DNA of 64,000 nucleotides from Cladocopium goreaui (taxonomy: Eukaryota > Sar > Dinophyceae > Suessiales > Symbiodiniaceae), in contig CAMXCT020000468.1 in assembly GCA_947184155.2 (NCBI GenBank), positions 1 to 64,000 of the forward strand, read 5' to 3'. This document shows, piece by piece, positions 13,213 through 24,900 of this stretch. Both the position numbers and the translations under genes were made by a program. The notes beneath the pieces were generated by a model, which ran no database searches, was not told where the DNA came from, and was given only the letters and a program-made list of their open reading frames with translations. Numbering within the stretch: position 1 is the stretch's first letter; each line of letters begins with the position of its first letter.

Positions 13213-14646
13213 TCACGTGTTGTCAGGTGTAAAGCTATCCACTGGCTGTGAGGGTTCCGACATGCATAGTGTGCCTAGCTCCTCTTCTGTGAGCTTGACC
13301 TGTTCGTCTGGGCGCTTTGCCCTAATCTTTCGGTGCAAAGCCTCCGTGAAACACACCATTGCTGCTGCCACTTTTCTTGAACTCTTTGCGACCAATCCCA
13401 TCTCGTGAAGCGTGTAAGCAAAGCTTAAGTCCCTGTCACTGTCAGAAAAGGTGCCGTCACAAACTGAGTAGTCGTGTGACAGAGCTTCAACGAAATGGCT
13501 CTGTGCAGAATTGATATAATCTTGGGAGTAGCACCATCTGCCTATTTCATAGTGGGTCCATGAGAGCAGGCGCGCCGGCAGAACTTTCATGCGACGATTT
13601 CCCAAGACGTCTTGGACAAAGTGTAGGGCCGCATCCCCACCATGGGTCTCATAAAGCACCCTTCCCAACTCAACAACAGTCTTTACAATTTGATGTGTCT
13701 CAGCATTGGCCACCATCCTCATCTCGAGGGACTTCCGAAGATACTTCTCAGCCTCAGACCACTCCTTTCTTTCGCGTTGCACCACGCCAAGTTGGTGGAG
13801 GATTGCTGCGCATTCCTTTTCGCGGCCTTTCAGAGCTTCTGCTGTCACAAGGGCCTCCTGAAAGATGGTCTCAGCTTCTTGCAATTTATTCATCTTCTGC
13901 TTGACGCAGCCAAGGTCAAACTTGCGCGCGATTTTTTCCACAGGGTCTGAAGTGCTATCAAGCAACCTATGGAAAGCAAGTTCTGCGTTTGGCAGATCAC
14001 CGCGGCTTTGGCACTCCATGGCAAACCGTATGTCTTTAACTTTTTGGCTCACTGTGACCTCACTTTTGGAAACGCAATCGGGGCAAATGCCTCGATCACA
14101 CTGACGACAGTGCCAGAAAGATACTTCGCTGGGGATTCGGTTTCCGCACACATCGCAGGCAAAAGAATCGCGTGGCTCACATATCAACTCTGCAGCGCCA
14201 CACTTCGGGCCAGGACACTGAAACTTTTTAGCCCTGACATTTGAATGCAAGTCCTTCCCACAAATTTCGACGCATACATTTGCCGCCTCTTCAGTGTGGC
14301 TTTCCTCAAGCGCAAGCTCAGACACTTCCTCGAGGACATTCCTTGAAGAGGGCACGGCTGTCGAAGTTTCGCTTCGTCTCTCACTGACCTTGCCAGAAGA
14401 GCCTGGTGCATCTGTCAAAGTTTCGCTTTTTCGCAGTAGTGACGTAGAACCTTTTAGCCCCGGGTCCAGCCCACGAGTATCACGGGAACAAACTTCACGA
14501 AAAATCCAACGCAGGTGGGTTCGTGGGTCTTTCAGGATATCAACGGCCTGGGTGAAGGTTGCAATGGGTTCGGTGAAAAATGCCATTAGGCCTTCTTTCG
14601 CCTGCCGGTAGAGAATCTCCGCCAGGTCAGTTTTTTCTTGCAGCAC
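13213..14646 (-). CDS. Exon 4 of copy 1: zinc finger plus TPR repeats
   Basis: 477 residues. A Ser-rich N-terminal third is followed by a Cys-rich block. Its core CDVCGNRIP...WHCRQC...CPDC has spacing C-x2-C-x12-C-x2-C-x4-C-x2-C, as in ZZ/C1-like zinc fingers, preceded by further Cys residues (ICGKDL, CPGPKCG). From about residue 215 of the exon come TPR-like helical pairs (KQKMNKLQEAETIFQEAL, LHQLGVVQRERKEWSEAEKY), similar to kinesin-light-chain TPRs, which bind proteins. The exon start is set by the acceptor CAG|GTGCTG; there is no ATG, consistent with an internal exon. The stop is at 13213. Copy 2 lacks the zinc-finger block. Confidence 0.8.
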   Translation of the reverse strand: MLQEKTDLAEILYRQAKEGLMAFFTEPIATFTQAVDILKDPRTHLRWIFREVCSRDTRGLDPGLKGSTSLLRKSETLTDAPGSSGKVSERRSETSTAVPSSRNVLEEVSELALEESHTEEAANVCVEICGKDLHSNVRAKKFQCPGPKCGAAELICEPRDSFACDVCGNRIPSEVSFWHCRQCDRGICPDCVSKSEVTVSQKVKDIRFAMECQSRGDLPNAELAFHRLLDSTSDPVEKIARKFDLGCVKQKMNKLQEAETIFQEALVTAEALKGREKECAAILHQLGVVQRERKEWSEAEKYLRKSLEMRMVANAETHQIVKTVVELGRVLYETHGGDAALHFVQDVLGNRRMKVLPARLLSWTHYEIGRWCYSQDYINSAQSHFVEALSHDYSVCDGTFSDSDRDLSFAYTLHEMGLVAKSSRKVAAAMVCFTEALHRKIRAKRPDEQVKLTEEELGTLCMSEPSQPVDSFTPDNT

Positions 14647-17600
14647 CTGCACAGGAAGAGGTTCTCATGTCTCAGTGCTGACCCTGTGATTGTGGTTTGA
14701 ATATGGGTCAAAACCCTAGTGAACACCAAAATTGTTGGTAAATGGATGATTTCGAAATCTGCCAATCTGTACCTGAGCTTTGAAATGACAGGTTGGCAGG
14801 TCTTCCTCTATGGTTCCATCCTTTTCAGTTGGTCTTCTCACGCCTATGGTCCCTCTCGCAGCTGCACCTTCCGCAGCACAAGCTGCAGGAGTTCCGTAGG
14901 ATGGGCGCAATTCTCAGCTCCGAGATCAGCAAGAACCTTGCTTCTTCAAGAAACAGCCACGGAAAAAGCATTGCTATGATGTCTTGGACACATGTTTCTA
15001 GGACTCATAAACTGCAGCACCTCTATGCAAACAAGAAACCTTTGTCCCTTCCTGGCGGTCAGTCAATTTCCACTGCACCACCCGTCTGCAAAGTACAAAG
15101 ACAGCAGCAGCAAATGAGGACTCGTCTCCCCACGTGTCGCTTGCACCCGATGTCGAAATCATTCCCATGCTTCGGGCTGCCCAATCATTCAGCCGCTCCA
15201 GCAACCAGTCTGGAAACATGAGATCGCGCCAGTTTTTTTGAATCACAAAGCGAAGCTTTCCATTTCCCTTAAGCCTTGGACTAAACACTATCACAGAGAG
15301 GCTGATCCACAAAACTAGACGACGGATGGCCCGAGAGCGTAGAGGAGCAGGGTCTTCTCTTGTTAGTATGGAGACACAATTTTACAAACGATATATGAAA
15401 GATGTGTTATAGGCAGTCGAGAAGAGGAGTATCAAGACAAAATAGTGAGAAGTGCAAGACAATAGTTTGCATCGCAAACACTTTTACACACAGAAGCTTT
15501 TACACACAGACGCTTTTACACACAAAAGCTTTTACACACAGAAGCTTTTACACACAGAAGCTTTTACACACAAAAGCTTTCACACAGATGCTTTTACACA
15601 CAGACACTACACACAGACCCTTTTACACACAGGCGCTTGTACACACAAAAGCTTTTGCACACAGAAGCTTTTACACACAGACGCTTTTACACACAAAGCT
15701 TTTACACACAAAGCTTTTACCCACAGAAGCTTTTACAGACAGAAGCTTTTACACACAGACGCTTTTACACAGATGCTTTTACACACAGACACTACACACA
15801 GACACTTTTACACACAGACACTTTTAACAAAGACCCTTTTACACACAGGAGCTTTTACACACAGAAGCGTTTACACGCAGACGCTTTTACACACAAACGC
15901 TTTTACATACAGAAGCTTTTACACATAGACGCTTTGACACACAGACACTTTTTCACACAGACACTTTTACACACAGACACTTTTAACAAAGACCCTTTTA
16001 CACACAGGAGCTTTTACACACAGAAGCGTTTACACCTAGACGCTTTTACACACAAAAACTTTTACACACAGAAGCTTTTACACATAGACGCTTTGACACA
16101 CAGACACTTTTACACACAAACACTTTTACACACAAACATCTGTACGCAGAAATACTTTTACACACAAACGCTTTTACACACAAACATCTTTACACAGAAA
16201 CACTCTTACACACAGTAAGGTGTTTACACACAAAGACTTTTACACACAGAAGCTTTTACACACAAACACTTTTACACAGATACACTTTTACACCCAAACA
16301 CTTTTACACACAAACATCTTTACACAGAAACACTCTTACACACAAACCCGTTTACACAGAAACACTTTTACACACAGAAGCTTTTACACACAGACACTTT
16401 TACACAGATGCACTTTTACACACAAACACTTTTACACAAACATCTTTACGCAGAAACACTTTTACACACAAACCCGTTTACACAGAAACACTTTTACACA
16501 CAGAAGCTTTTACACACAGACACTTTTACACAGATGCACTTTTACACACAAACACTTTTACACACAAACATCTTTAGACAGAAACACTCTTACACACAAA
16601 CCCGTTTACACACAAAGACTTTTACACACAAACATCTTTACACAGAAACACTCTTACACACAGTAAGGTGTTTACACACAAAGACTTTTACACACAGAAG
16701 CTTTTACACACAAACACTTTTACACACAGAAGCTTTTACACACAAACATCTTTACACAGATACACTTTTACACCCAAACACTTTTACACACAAACATCTT
16801 TACACAGAAACACTCTTACACACAAACCCGTTTACACAGAAACACTTTTACACACAGAAGCTTTTACACACAGACACTTTTACACAGATGCACTTTTACA
16901 CACAAACCCTTTTACACACAAACATCTTTACGCAGAAACACTTTTACACACAAACACTTTTACACACAAACATCTTTACACAGAAACACTCTTACACACA
17001 AACCCCTTTACACACAAAGACTTTTACACACAGAAGCTTTTACACACAGACACTTTTACACAGATGCTCCGGCACAAGTAAAATCGCAATTTTACCTCAG
17101 TTTTTGACGATCGACCATCCTTTCGTGCGAAAGGGTTGCTCCAGCACAAGTAAAATCGCAATTTTACCTCAGGTTTTGACGATCGACCCTCATTTCGTGC
17201 GATAAAGGTTGCTCCAGCACAAGTAAAATCGCAATTTTACATCAGTTTTTGCCGATCGACCCTCATTTCGCGCGAAAGGGTTGCTCCAGGACAAGTAAAA
17301 TCGCAATTTTACCTCAGCTTTTGCCGATCGACCCTCATTTCGTGCGAAAGGGTTGCTCCAGCACAAGTAAAATCGCAATTTTACCTCAGTTTTTGTCGCT
17401 CGACCCTTATTTCGTGCGAAATGGTTGCTCCAGCACAAGTAAAATCGCAATTTTACCTCAGTTTTTGCCGATCGACCCTCATTTCGTGCGAAAGGGTTGC
17501 TCCGGCACAAGTAAAATCGCAATTTTACATCAGTTTTTGCCGATCGACCCTCATTTCGTGCGAAAGGGTTGCTCCAGGACAAGTAAAATCGCAATTTTAC

Positions 17601-20183
17601 CTCAGCTTTTGCCGATCGACCCTCATTTCGTGCGAAAGGGTTGCTCCGGGACAAGTAAAATCGCAATTTTACCTCAGTTTTTGTCGATCGATCCTCGTTT
17701 CGTGCGAAAGGGCTCACGTTTCGTGACTCCCCGCCGGCACCACCCTAGAAAGATAAAGAAGGCGAGAGAGAGAAAAGGGAGAGAGAAAGGAGAGAGAGAA
17801 AGGAGAGAGAGAAAGGACAGAGGAAAGAGGAGAGAGAGTGAGAGAGAGAGAAGATGTGAAGATGAGAAGGTGTGAGAGAAGGTGTGAAGATGAGAAGGTG
17901 TGAAGATGAGAAGGTGTGAGAGAAGGTGTGAAGAGGAGCAGATGCGAAGAGGAGCAGATGTGAAGATGAGAAGATGTGAAGATGAGAAGATGTGAAGATG
18001 AGCAGATGTGAAGATGAGCAGATGTGAAGATGAGAAGGTGTGAGAGAAGGTGTGAAGATGAGAAGGTGTGAAGATGAGAAGGTGTGAGAGAAGGTGTGAA
18101 GAGGAGACGGTGTGAAGATGTGAAGATGAGCAGATGTGAAGATGAGAAGGTGTGAGAGAAGGTGTGAAGATGAGAAGGTGTGAAGATGAGAAGGTGTGAG
18201 AGAAGATGTGAAGATGAGAAGATGAGATACAGACCCCCACTATTGGAAGAACCCTGCGCTCAGACGCTCTCGGGAAAAATGGAGGAAAGACCCCAAGAAA
18301 AAATAGGGCTTCAGATGCAGCCAAAAAGCCATGAGAGCCTTTTGGCTTCAATGCTATCCTCAAACAGAATCAATTGGGATGGATGCAGCTGCGCATCCTT
18401 GCTTCTTCCTTGGTTGAGATGTGCCCTGGCAAGCTCTTGCACTTTGAATGTTCGTAGCCACAAGCACCTTGAAGGTTCCAAAAGATTCTCCACTTGGCGA
18501 ACAAGGTGGAGTAATCTTCGAGGGGCAGTATGAATTGGAACACACATCAGCTTTGGAATTGCTTTGCAAATGGCTGATCCAACCTTCTGTTGAAGACTCT
18601 TCAAGAATTCTGACACCTGCAAGGGCCCTTGAGACCTGATGATGATCCACAGACTGCCGGGTGCTAAAAAGGCTCGACATGGAACACCAAGGACACTACT
18701 TGGATCGTTGATCTGCTCAGCCATTTTCTTCAGGCGGGACTCGGGAAGAGTTGCAACTTCCTCGTCCTCCCCCACAATAGGATACCAGTACTTCCACTGT
18801 TTTGGGCCCTCCTCTGTTTGCTGAGTCATTCCCTCACACTCCGCAAACCACGTCTGCAACTCACGAACCAAGCGTATCGCATCAGTGATATAGGTTCCCT
18901 CTGTTGGAGAGTGGTCATAATCATCCTTTACTGTTGCCTTCAAAGCATCCACTAAACAGCCTCGGATGTCCTGCGGCAGAATGTTTGGCTCTTCTGGACC
19001 TGGGGTTGCAGGCTGCTCAAATTTTCTCAGTTTCTCAAGAAAGCACTCCAAATCATCTGGGCATTCTACAATCAGTTCCAATTCGGCCCAGCCCTTGATC
19101 AGTTGCATTTTCTCCTCAAACACACTGGCTATAGCGAGGAGCATCCTCAATGTATCTACCATTTTTTCCTGGTGCTTGTGGAACCACAAGTCCAGAACGA
19201 CTTTGCGAAAAGGCTGCCAAACACGATGATGCTGCCCAAAGTCACCCCGTATCTGCCAAAGCTTGTCTATGGCGAGTTCAGACAAATATTTGCTCAAGAA
19301 ATTTGTTTCTTTGAAGAGTTCCCGGTCCCGTTGCATCTCTGTCATCGGCCACTGTATGTCAGGGAGTCTTGCACGAGGAAAAATCTCGATGTCATTCCCA
19401 ACCTCTGAAGTATGCGGAGTCTGCCTCCAGCAGGACAGCTGCGATACCAGGGCTTTCAGGTTCCGGAAAAGCATGGACAGGGTCGGAACTCTGCATGTCA
19501 AACAATATGCCAGCACTGTTGCAAACAGCCCATTGTCTGCTTGTGGGTGGCCTCTGCTGACACTGTATGCAAAATATTGCATGGGTTCATCCTCCTGATT
19601 TGACATCTCACTTCCAGAAACATTTGAAGCCTCATCGTCTGCGATTTCCATGCATGCATCAACAAAGTGAACAACTTTGCAAGAGCCAAGTCGGCCCCTG
19701 TTCCTTGCGTCTTGAATAGCCTGTTGGACAGAACTCTCCAGATGGAAACTTTGGTTTTCTCCCGTTACCAATCTAGTAGACCACTTTAGGCGTCGAACGA
19801 AGGCATGACCAGCGTAGTAAATCATGAGATGAGAGAGGTTCCTTTCTGCCATCTTCTCCACGGCGCCTGCCAGACCCTCCAAGATCTGGTCACTGGGTCT
19901 GAGTTGCTGCAAAGAACTGAGTGTCGAGTCAAGGTTCAAGGTGATCGTGACAACGTCCGAACACAGGCCTCCAGGACCAGGCAAAATGATGATCAAAACT
20001 TTGCAAAACTGTCTGAACATTGGAGGCCTGGTATGAACAGTTGCCACATTCAATTTGTATCCCTTCTGTAATTCTTACCCGCAGCCACCCCGCGCCTACA
20101 TGCGTTACAACACTGGCAATCAGCTCACCATCTGCGACTGTTCTTGGGATGTCCTTGTCTGCGCAGACAATCACCACGACCAT
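13213..20183 (-). CDS. Caspase-like/TPR protein, copy 1 (four-exon model)
   Basis: Proposed exons: 20183-20079, 20008-18330, 15274-15064 and 14646-13213, together 3429 nt (1142 codons plus stop). Exon 1 starts at ATG 20183. The model rests on alignment with the paralogue at 27536-31670. Intron 1 is GT-AG (70 nt). Intron 2 has a GC donor (TCATG|GC) and an AG|GCTTAA acceptor, and rejoins the frame as SWLKGNGKLRFVI. Exon 3 encodes an NWRDL...RLNDWA segment of unknown fold. Intron 3 ends CAG|GTGCTG, but its donor near 15064 is not canonical and is the weakest joint. The order caspase-like, linker, zinc finger, TPR suggests a signalling or cell-death-type protease with a protein-interaction tail (inference). 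GC donors are a known habit of dinoflagellate introns. The 3055-bp intron 2 is filled with satellites. Confidence 0.75.
15478..17065. repeat. Minisatellite, TTTTACACACAGAAGC-type units
   Basis: Tandem 16-17 bp units (CTTTTACACACAGAAG, CACTTTTACACACAAA and variants). Plus-strand frames read as endless THRSFYTQKLLHTEAF-like peptides and reflect only the repeat. About 16220-16666 and 16668-17081 are themselves a duplicated higher-order segment, both opening at GTGTTTACACACAAAGAC. Confidence 0.95.
17066..17713. repeat. Nine-copy 72-bp tandem repeat
   Basis: Units start at GCTCC (17066, 17138 and so on), giving nine 72-bp copies. Each contains the near-palindrome GTAAAATCGCAATTTTAC and a GATCGACCCTCATTTCG segment. 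Because 72 is a multiple of three, one plus-strand frame (24-residue unit) and a minus-strand frame stay open, but there is no independent start or unique sequence. It lies inside intron 2 of the caspase-TPR gene. Confidence 0.95.
17761..18226. repeat. Purine-rich GAAGATGTGAGA minisatellite
   Basis: Begins with GAGAGA runs, then tandem GTGTGAAGATGAGAAG units of 12-30 bp. One strand is almost pure purine. It could form unusual structures, but no gene is supported. Confidence 0.92.
18330..20008 (-). CDS. Exon 2 of copy 1: caspase-like (peptidase C14) domain
   Basis: The translation begins FCKVLIIILPGPGG, a beta-strand typical of the first strand of the caspase fold. The catalytic dyad pattern is visible: YYAGHA (His about residue 103 of the spliced protein) and HFVDACMEI (Cys about residue 154). 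It is followed by QYFAYSVSRGHPQADNG and LFATVLAYCLTC, matching the post-catalytic segment and the G-x-F-T/A helix of metacaspase-like proteins. The usual GHG is GHA here. The remaining 350 residues (for example CRAFLAPGSLWIIIRSQG) I do not recognise. They are conserved in copy 2, so they are probably a functional module. Substrate and compartment cannot be read from the sequence. Confidence 0.75.
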
Positions 20184-20984
20184 CCACCTCAGCCAAGTCT
20201 TGGCAAACGAAGTGCTGAAGCCAAAGAAACCAAAGAAACATCAGCAGACGCGCAACAACACACTGGCTGAGTGATTGTAGGCCTAGCATGGGACTTCAAA
20301 GCATGCTTGGAATAAAAACGGCTTGCATATCGACACACAACTTGGTAATGCTTGAAAGACTGGCTGGAGATGTTGTTTTGTGGGGCGATCACCCAAAAGG
20401 ATGTCATCTTGCCCACGGTATGTGGGTTCAACCATTCAAAAAACAGAGAGCAATCCGGGCGAAAGGATGCGGCGGCGACCATCTCCTTGAGTTGCTTGAC
20501 GCTACTGTTTGCAACGCTATTTTTGATTGACAATGGAAAGCTACAGTTTCTTCGTGATTGAGTGCTTGCCGGTATATCATCCGCTCATGATTTTAGGAGT
20601 GCAAGACTTGCGACAAGAGGAGCAGCCTTCTTGTTAAATAGGTCTGTTGTTATGTCATTTTACAGCGTGCATAGAGAGATACATAGCGAATAAAGTGTAT
20701 CGACCTGGAACAAGACACAAAGCAAGGGAGAAAACATGTCGTGGGACATCGGATGTTTCAAAATGTCTCAAATGTCTTATTGCTTTTTTAGCTGCATCAC
20801 TGGCCTCATTGTTATGATCAATATAATATAATATTACCCTTCCTCATGCCATCAAATCTGAATGGTTGAGAAAAAGGAGTATCGGTGTTCAGGACGCCAG
20901 TTTCATGCATCCTCGAATGTTTTTTGCGAATGTCACAAATACGTTTGAACCTCAAATTCTGCCTTTAGCCGCATGTCTTTTCGT
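20184..20984. other. 5' flank of copy 1, shared with copy 2
   Basis: Upstream of the ATG of the minus-strand gene. Segments match 31671-32420 upstream of copy 2 (GTGATT(G/T)AGTGCTTGCC, GGAGTATCGGTG(T/C)TC, ATGTCTTTTCG), so the duplication includes promoter-side DNA. The shared sequence stops near 20984, where a repeat block absent from copy 2 begins. No TATA box or other promoter motif could be assigned. Confidence 0.55.
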
Positions 20985-21070
20985 TTTTCCCGAATGCGTA
21001 GCAAGGGTTCCCGTTTCACTCTGGGGGTCTGGGGGTTGAGAGTGTGTTCGCTCGACGTTGCGTCCGCGTC

Positions 21071-21120
21071 CGCAACCGTTCGCAACCGTTCGCAACCGTC
21101 CGCAACCGTTCGCAACCGTT
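21071..21120. repeat. Decamer tandem repeat CGCAACCGTT
   Basis: Five contiguous 10-bp copies, one with a C for T change, by direct reading. Confidence 0.95.
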
Positions 21121-21199
21121 CGTACGAACTCCGTATGGCCGTGCCTATGGGAAGTTTTGCAGAGGTGGTCATTTTTGGAGGTTTCAGACGTGTCGTTGC

Positions 21200-21480
21200 T
21201 TCGTTTCGCGTGGCAGGCGTGGCACTTTGTGACATTCAGACGTGTTTTGCAACGTGTTGAAAATCGTTTTGCGTGGCAGGCGCAATACTTTTGTGACGCT
21301 TTTAGAAGATGTGTTGCAGTTTTCGTGGCAGGCGCAGCACTTTGGACGTGTCCATCGTCATTTTTCGTGGCAGGCGCAGCACTTTAGACGTGTCCTGTTG
21401 CGTGTTTTTTGTAAATCGCATTGGCAGGGCTGCGTCAAGTGGCGACAAGGTGCAAATTCCGTGGCAGGCGTGGCATTTTC
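21200..21480. repeat. Degenerate repeats around a CGTGGCAGGCG core
   Basis: About six copies of CGTGGCAGGCG(T/C)(G/A) spaced 40-60 bp, each followed by a CACTTT..GACGTGT-like segment. They are diverged and non-coding. Confidence 0.8.
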
Positions 21481-21610
21481 TGACATGTGCTGAAAATTGA
21501 CGGAAGTCTCGCACGAAACATTGATTTTGAGGTTGCAAATTTTCAGGTTCTAAGGAAAACTCGTAGGAAAACGTCGATTTTGAAGCTGCAAAGTGTCAAA
21601 ATTGGAGGAA

Positions 21611-21845
21611 GTCTCGTACGAAATGCTCGTTTTGGTGCTCCCACGTGTCTCGTCTCGAGTCTCTGGTTTTCCCGTGGCTTCGCCGTGTCTATGGGGGAAG
21701 CTGCAAAACCTGTCCTTTTGTTATGTTGCCAACTGTGAAAATCGCCGGAAGTCTCGTACGAAATGATCGTTTTGGTGCTCCCACGTGTCTCGTCTCGAGT
21801 CTCTGGTTTTCCTGTGGCTTCGCCGTGTCTATGGGGGAAGCTCCG
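21611..21845. repeat. 140-bp direct repeat, about 1.7 copies
   Basis: GTCTCGTACGAAATG starts at 21611 and again at 21751. The copies match through CTATGGGGGAAGCT with two or three substitutions. The second copy runs straight into the pyrimidine-rich satellite. Confidence 0.92.
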
Positions 21846-23723
21846 CACTCCACACTCTACACTTTACACTCCACACTCCACAATTTACACTTTAGACTCC
21901 ACACTCTACACTTTACACTCCACACTTTACACTTTGCACTTTACACTCCTCACTCCTCACCTGAGACTTTACACTCCACACTCCACACTTTACACTACAC
22001 TCTACACTTTCCACTCCTCGCTCCTCACTCTACACTTTACACTCCACACTCTAAACTTTACACTCCACACTCCACACTTTACACTACACACTCCTTACTT
22101 TACACTCCACACTTCACACTCCACACTTTCCACTCCACACTCCACACTTTACACACCACACTCCACACTTTACACTCCTCACTCCACACTTTACACTCGT
22201 CGCTTTACACTCTACACTCCACACTCTACACTTTACACTCTACACTTTACACTCTACACTCCACACTCCACTCTACACTTTACACTACACTCCACGCTTT
22301 ACATTTCACACTCCACACTCCACACTCTACACACCACACTTTACACTTTCCACTCCACATTTCACACTCCACACTCTACACTTTACACTCCACACTCCAC
22401 ACTTTACACTTTACACTCCTCACTCCACACTCTACACTCCACACACTTTACACTCCACACTCTACACTTTCCACTCCACACTCCGCACTCTACACTCCAC
22501 ACTTTACACGCCACACTCCACACTTTATACTTTACACTCCTCACTCCACACTCCACACTTTACATTCCTCACTTTACACTCCACACTCCACACTCTACAC
22601 ACCACACTCTACACTTTCCACTCCAGACCCCACACACCTTTACGCTCCACACTCCACACTTTACACTCCACACTCCACACTTTACACTCCACACTCCACA
22701 CTTTACACTCCTCACTCCACACTTTACACTCCTCACTCCTCACTCCACACTTTACACTCCACACTTTCCACTCAACACTTCACACTCCACACTTTACACT
22801 CCACACTCCACACTTTACACTCCTCACTCCACACTTTACACTCCACACTTTAACACTCCACACTCCACACTCTACACTTTACACTCTACACTAACACTCT
22901 ACACTCCACACTTTACACTTTACACTCCACGATTTCCACTTTACACTCCTCACTCCACACTTTACACTCCACACTTTACACTCCACACTCCACACTTTAC
23001 ACTCCTCACTCCACACTCCACACTTTACACTCCACACTTTCCACTCCACACTTCACACTCCACACTTTACACTCCACACTCCACACTTTACACTCCTCAC
23101 ACTCCACACTTTACACTCCACACTCCACACTGTAGACTTTACACTCCACACTTTACACTCCACACTCCACACTCTACACTTTACACTCTACACTAAACAC
23201 TCTACACTCCACACTTTACACTTTACACTCCAGGCTTTCCACTTTGCACTCCTCACTCCACACTTTACACTCCACACTCTACACTTTACACTCCACACTC
23301 CACACTCTACACTCCACACTTTACACTCCACACTCCACACTCTACACACCACACTCTACACTTTACACTCCACACTCCACACTCTACACACCACACTCTA
23401 CACTTTCCACGCCACACTCCACACGCTACACTCTACACTCCACACTCTACAATTTACAAACTCCACACTCCGCACTCCACACTTTACACTCCTCACTTTA
23501 CACTCCACACTCCTCACTCCACACTTTACACTCCTCACTTTACACTCCACACTCCACACTTTGCACTTTACACTCCTCACTCCACACTCTACACTCCACA
23601 CTCTACTCTCCACACTCTACACTTTACACTCCATACCCCACACTCCACGCTTTACACTCCGCATTCTACACTTTACACACTCTACACTCCCCACTCTACA
23701 CTTTACATTCCACACTGCGGACT
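21845..23723. repeat. CACTCCACACTTTACA satellite
   Basis: About 1.9 kb of 7-8 bp words (CACTCCA, CACTTTA, CACTCTA) in changing order. Plus-strand frames read HSTLYTPHSTLHTL and similar, and are repeat artefacts. Confidence 0.95.
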
Positions 23724-23860
23724 GGTAACAAGGGAACATGTACAAGACTGTTCAAATAAACTATTGCAGAAAGGTATTGTGCGTGACTGCATAACCATGT
23801 GTATTGACATCTGTACCATTAACATACGTGTGAGCATTCGGGTTCGTGGGCTTCATCTTG

Positions 23861-24711
23861 TTTCAGTGTAGTCAACTCTGCTCTGAACAACTTCAATATT
23901 GTCATGGCTTCTCTATAAGCCAGGAAGCTGCTTGCTTGCAACGCATTTCTCCTGGCGAGCGCATGACCAGAGGGCACCGGCGGCATCACGCACAGCTGTC
24001 AGGAATGTGCCGCTTCTTGCTGGCACGACAGCTGCCATGTTTGCGGTGACAAGGTATGGGAATTGGTATTCAAACAAGTCAGCTCATGACTCTGAGTAGT
24101 ACTAGTCAAACATCATGAAACTTAAGTCCAGCATCAAACAGGTAAGAAAGGTTCTTTGACTAAAGATGCAGCTTGACGCAAAAAAAGTGTTGGATGTTGG
24201 CAGGCTTGGTTTCTTTCCACCTCGCTGTACTAGCCTCATTGGCTGCATCATGCAATAACGGACTTCACAGGATTGCTATCACACTTTGGCAGCAGGTATT
24301 CTGACCTGGTTTTTCTGAGAACTATATATGTGATGAAAATATGTTCTGCCACTTCAACTGGATGTGATCCACTCAAATGAAAGAGAAAGCCAGTGGGGTT
24401 CTCATTCCTCATGGCAAGAGTTCATGTTGATCAAATTGATCTGGAGCACCCGTAGTCGGCACTAAAGGCCTTGCAAGCTTTTGACTGGCCCCCAACAAAG
24501 ACCTGCAGAGAAAGGACTTCCAACTTCAACCTCAAATTGGGGACCAGACTTTTTTCACCTAGAGTGCAATTGACGGATTCTTGCTTTGTTGGTGGGCTCA
24601 CCCAGACCCTGTTAAACTTTGGTAATCTGACCACTTTTCCCGCAACCACCTGCAAGGCCTCTCCCAAATGCAAACTTTCCACCAAACTTCCCTCTCACAA
24701 CCTACCACAAC
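23861..24711. other. Duplicated intergenic DNA (paralogous to 32426-33300)
   Basis: GTAGTCAACTC, GAACAACTTCAAT, GCAACGCATTTCTC and GGCTGCATCATGCAATAACG all recur in order near 32437-32790. No gene recognised. It continues the tandem duplication beyond the caspase-TPR genes. Confidence 0.6.
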
Positions 24712-24900
24712 CTACCAATCCATCATTCTTTTTGTGCAGCCTCTCATATCTTCAAATATTTTCCCCCAACAACCATGCAACCACCAGCCCCCCCACCTCT
24801 CTCCCTCAAGATTCCCAGCAGCTATTGAGCAGCAGCTCTCCTTTTCATCCACAGGAAGGTCCAGGTCAAGTCCTCGTCTCCTCCAGCGGCATGCAAATCC
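24712..24900 (-). pseudogene. Truncated copy of the zinc-finger/UBA gene 3' end
   Basis: The reverse complement matches the last exon part of 33395-34312: a GGDEDL..TFLW.MKRRAA-like stretch is recognisable, then a stop follows at once after MKRRAAAQ. The zinc-finger-encoding 5' part is absent from this site. It marks the outer edge of the tandem duplication. Coding potential looks lost. Confidence 0.55.

Larger units (their letters stand above)
15275..18329 (-). other. Intron 2 of copy 1, satellite-filled
   Basis: Bounded by the GC donor after 18330 and the AG acceptor before 15274. The equivalent intron in copy 2 (29659-29766) is 108 bp. The 3055 bp here consist of three unrelated tandem arrays, listed separately, plus short flanks. 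Confidence 0.7.
20985..23860. other. Repeat-rich insertion present only in the copy 1 flank
   Basis: In the paralogous region, ATGTCTTTTCG (32412-32422) is followed within a few bases by TTCAGTGTAGTCAAC. Here the same two landmarks (ending about 20984 and starting about 23861) are separated by 2.88 kb. The insert holds four kinds of tandem repeat, listed separately, and no recognisable gene. Confidence 0.7.

Noticed and set aside
15402..17205. Frames encoding THRSFYTQKL-type repeats
   Set aside because: Pure minisatellite translation inside an intron.
17674..18363. 229-codon minus frame rich in SSHLHIFSH
   Set aside because: Translation of the purine-rich minisatellite complement.
21645..23759. 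Frames of 400 and 477 codons (HSTLYTPHS peptides)
   Set aside because: Overlapping frames through the same pyrimidine/CA satellite; no start context or unique part.
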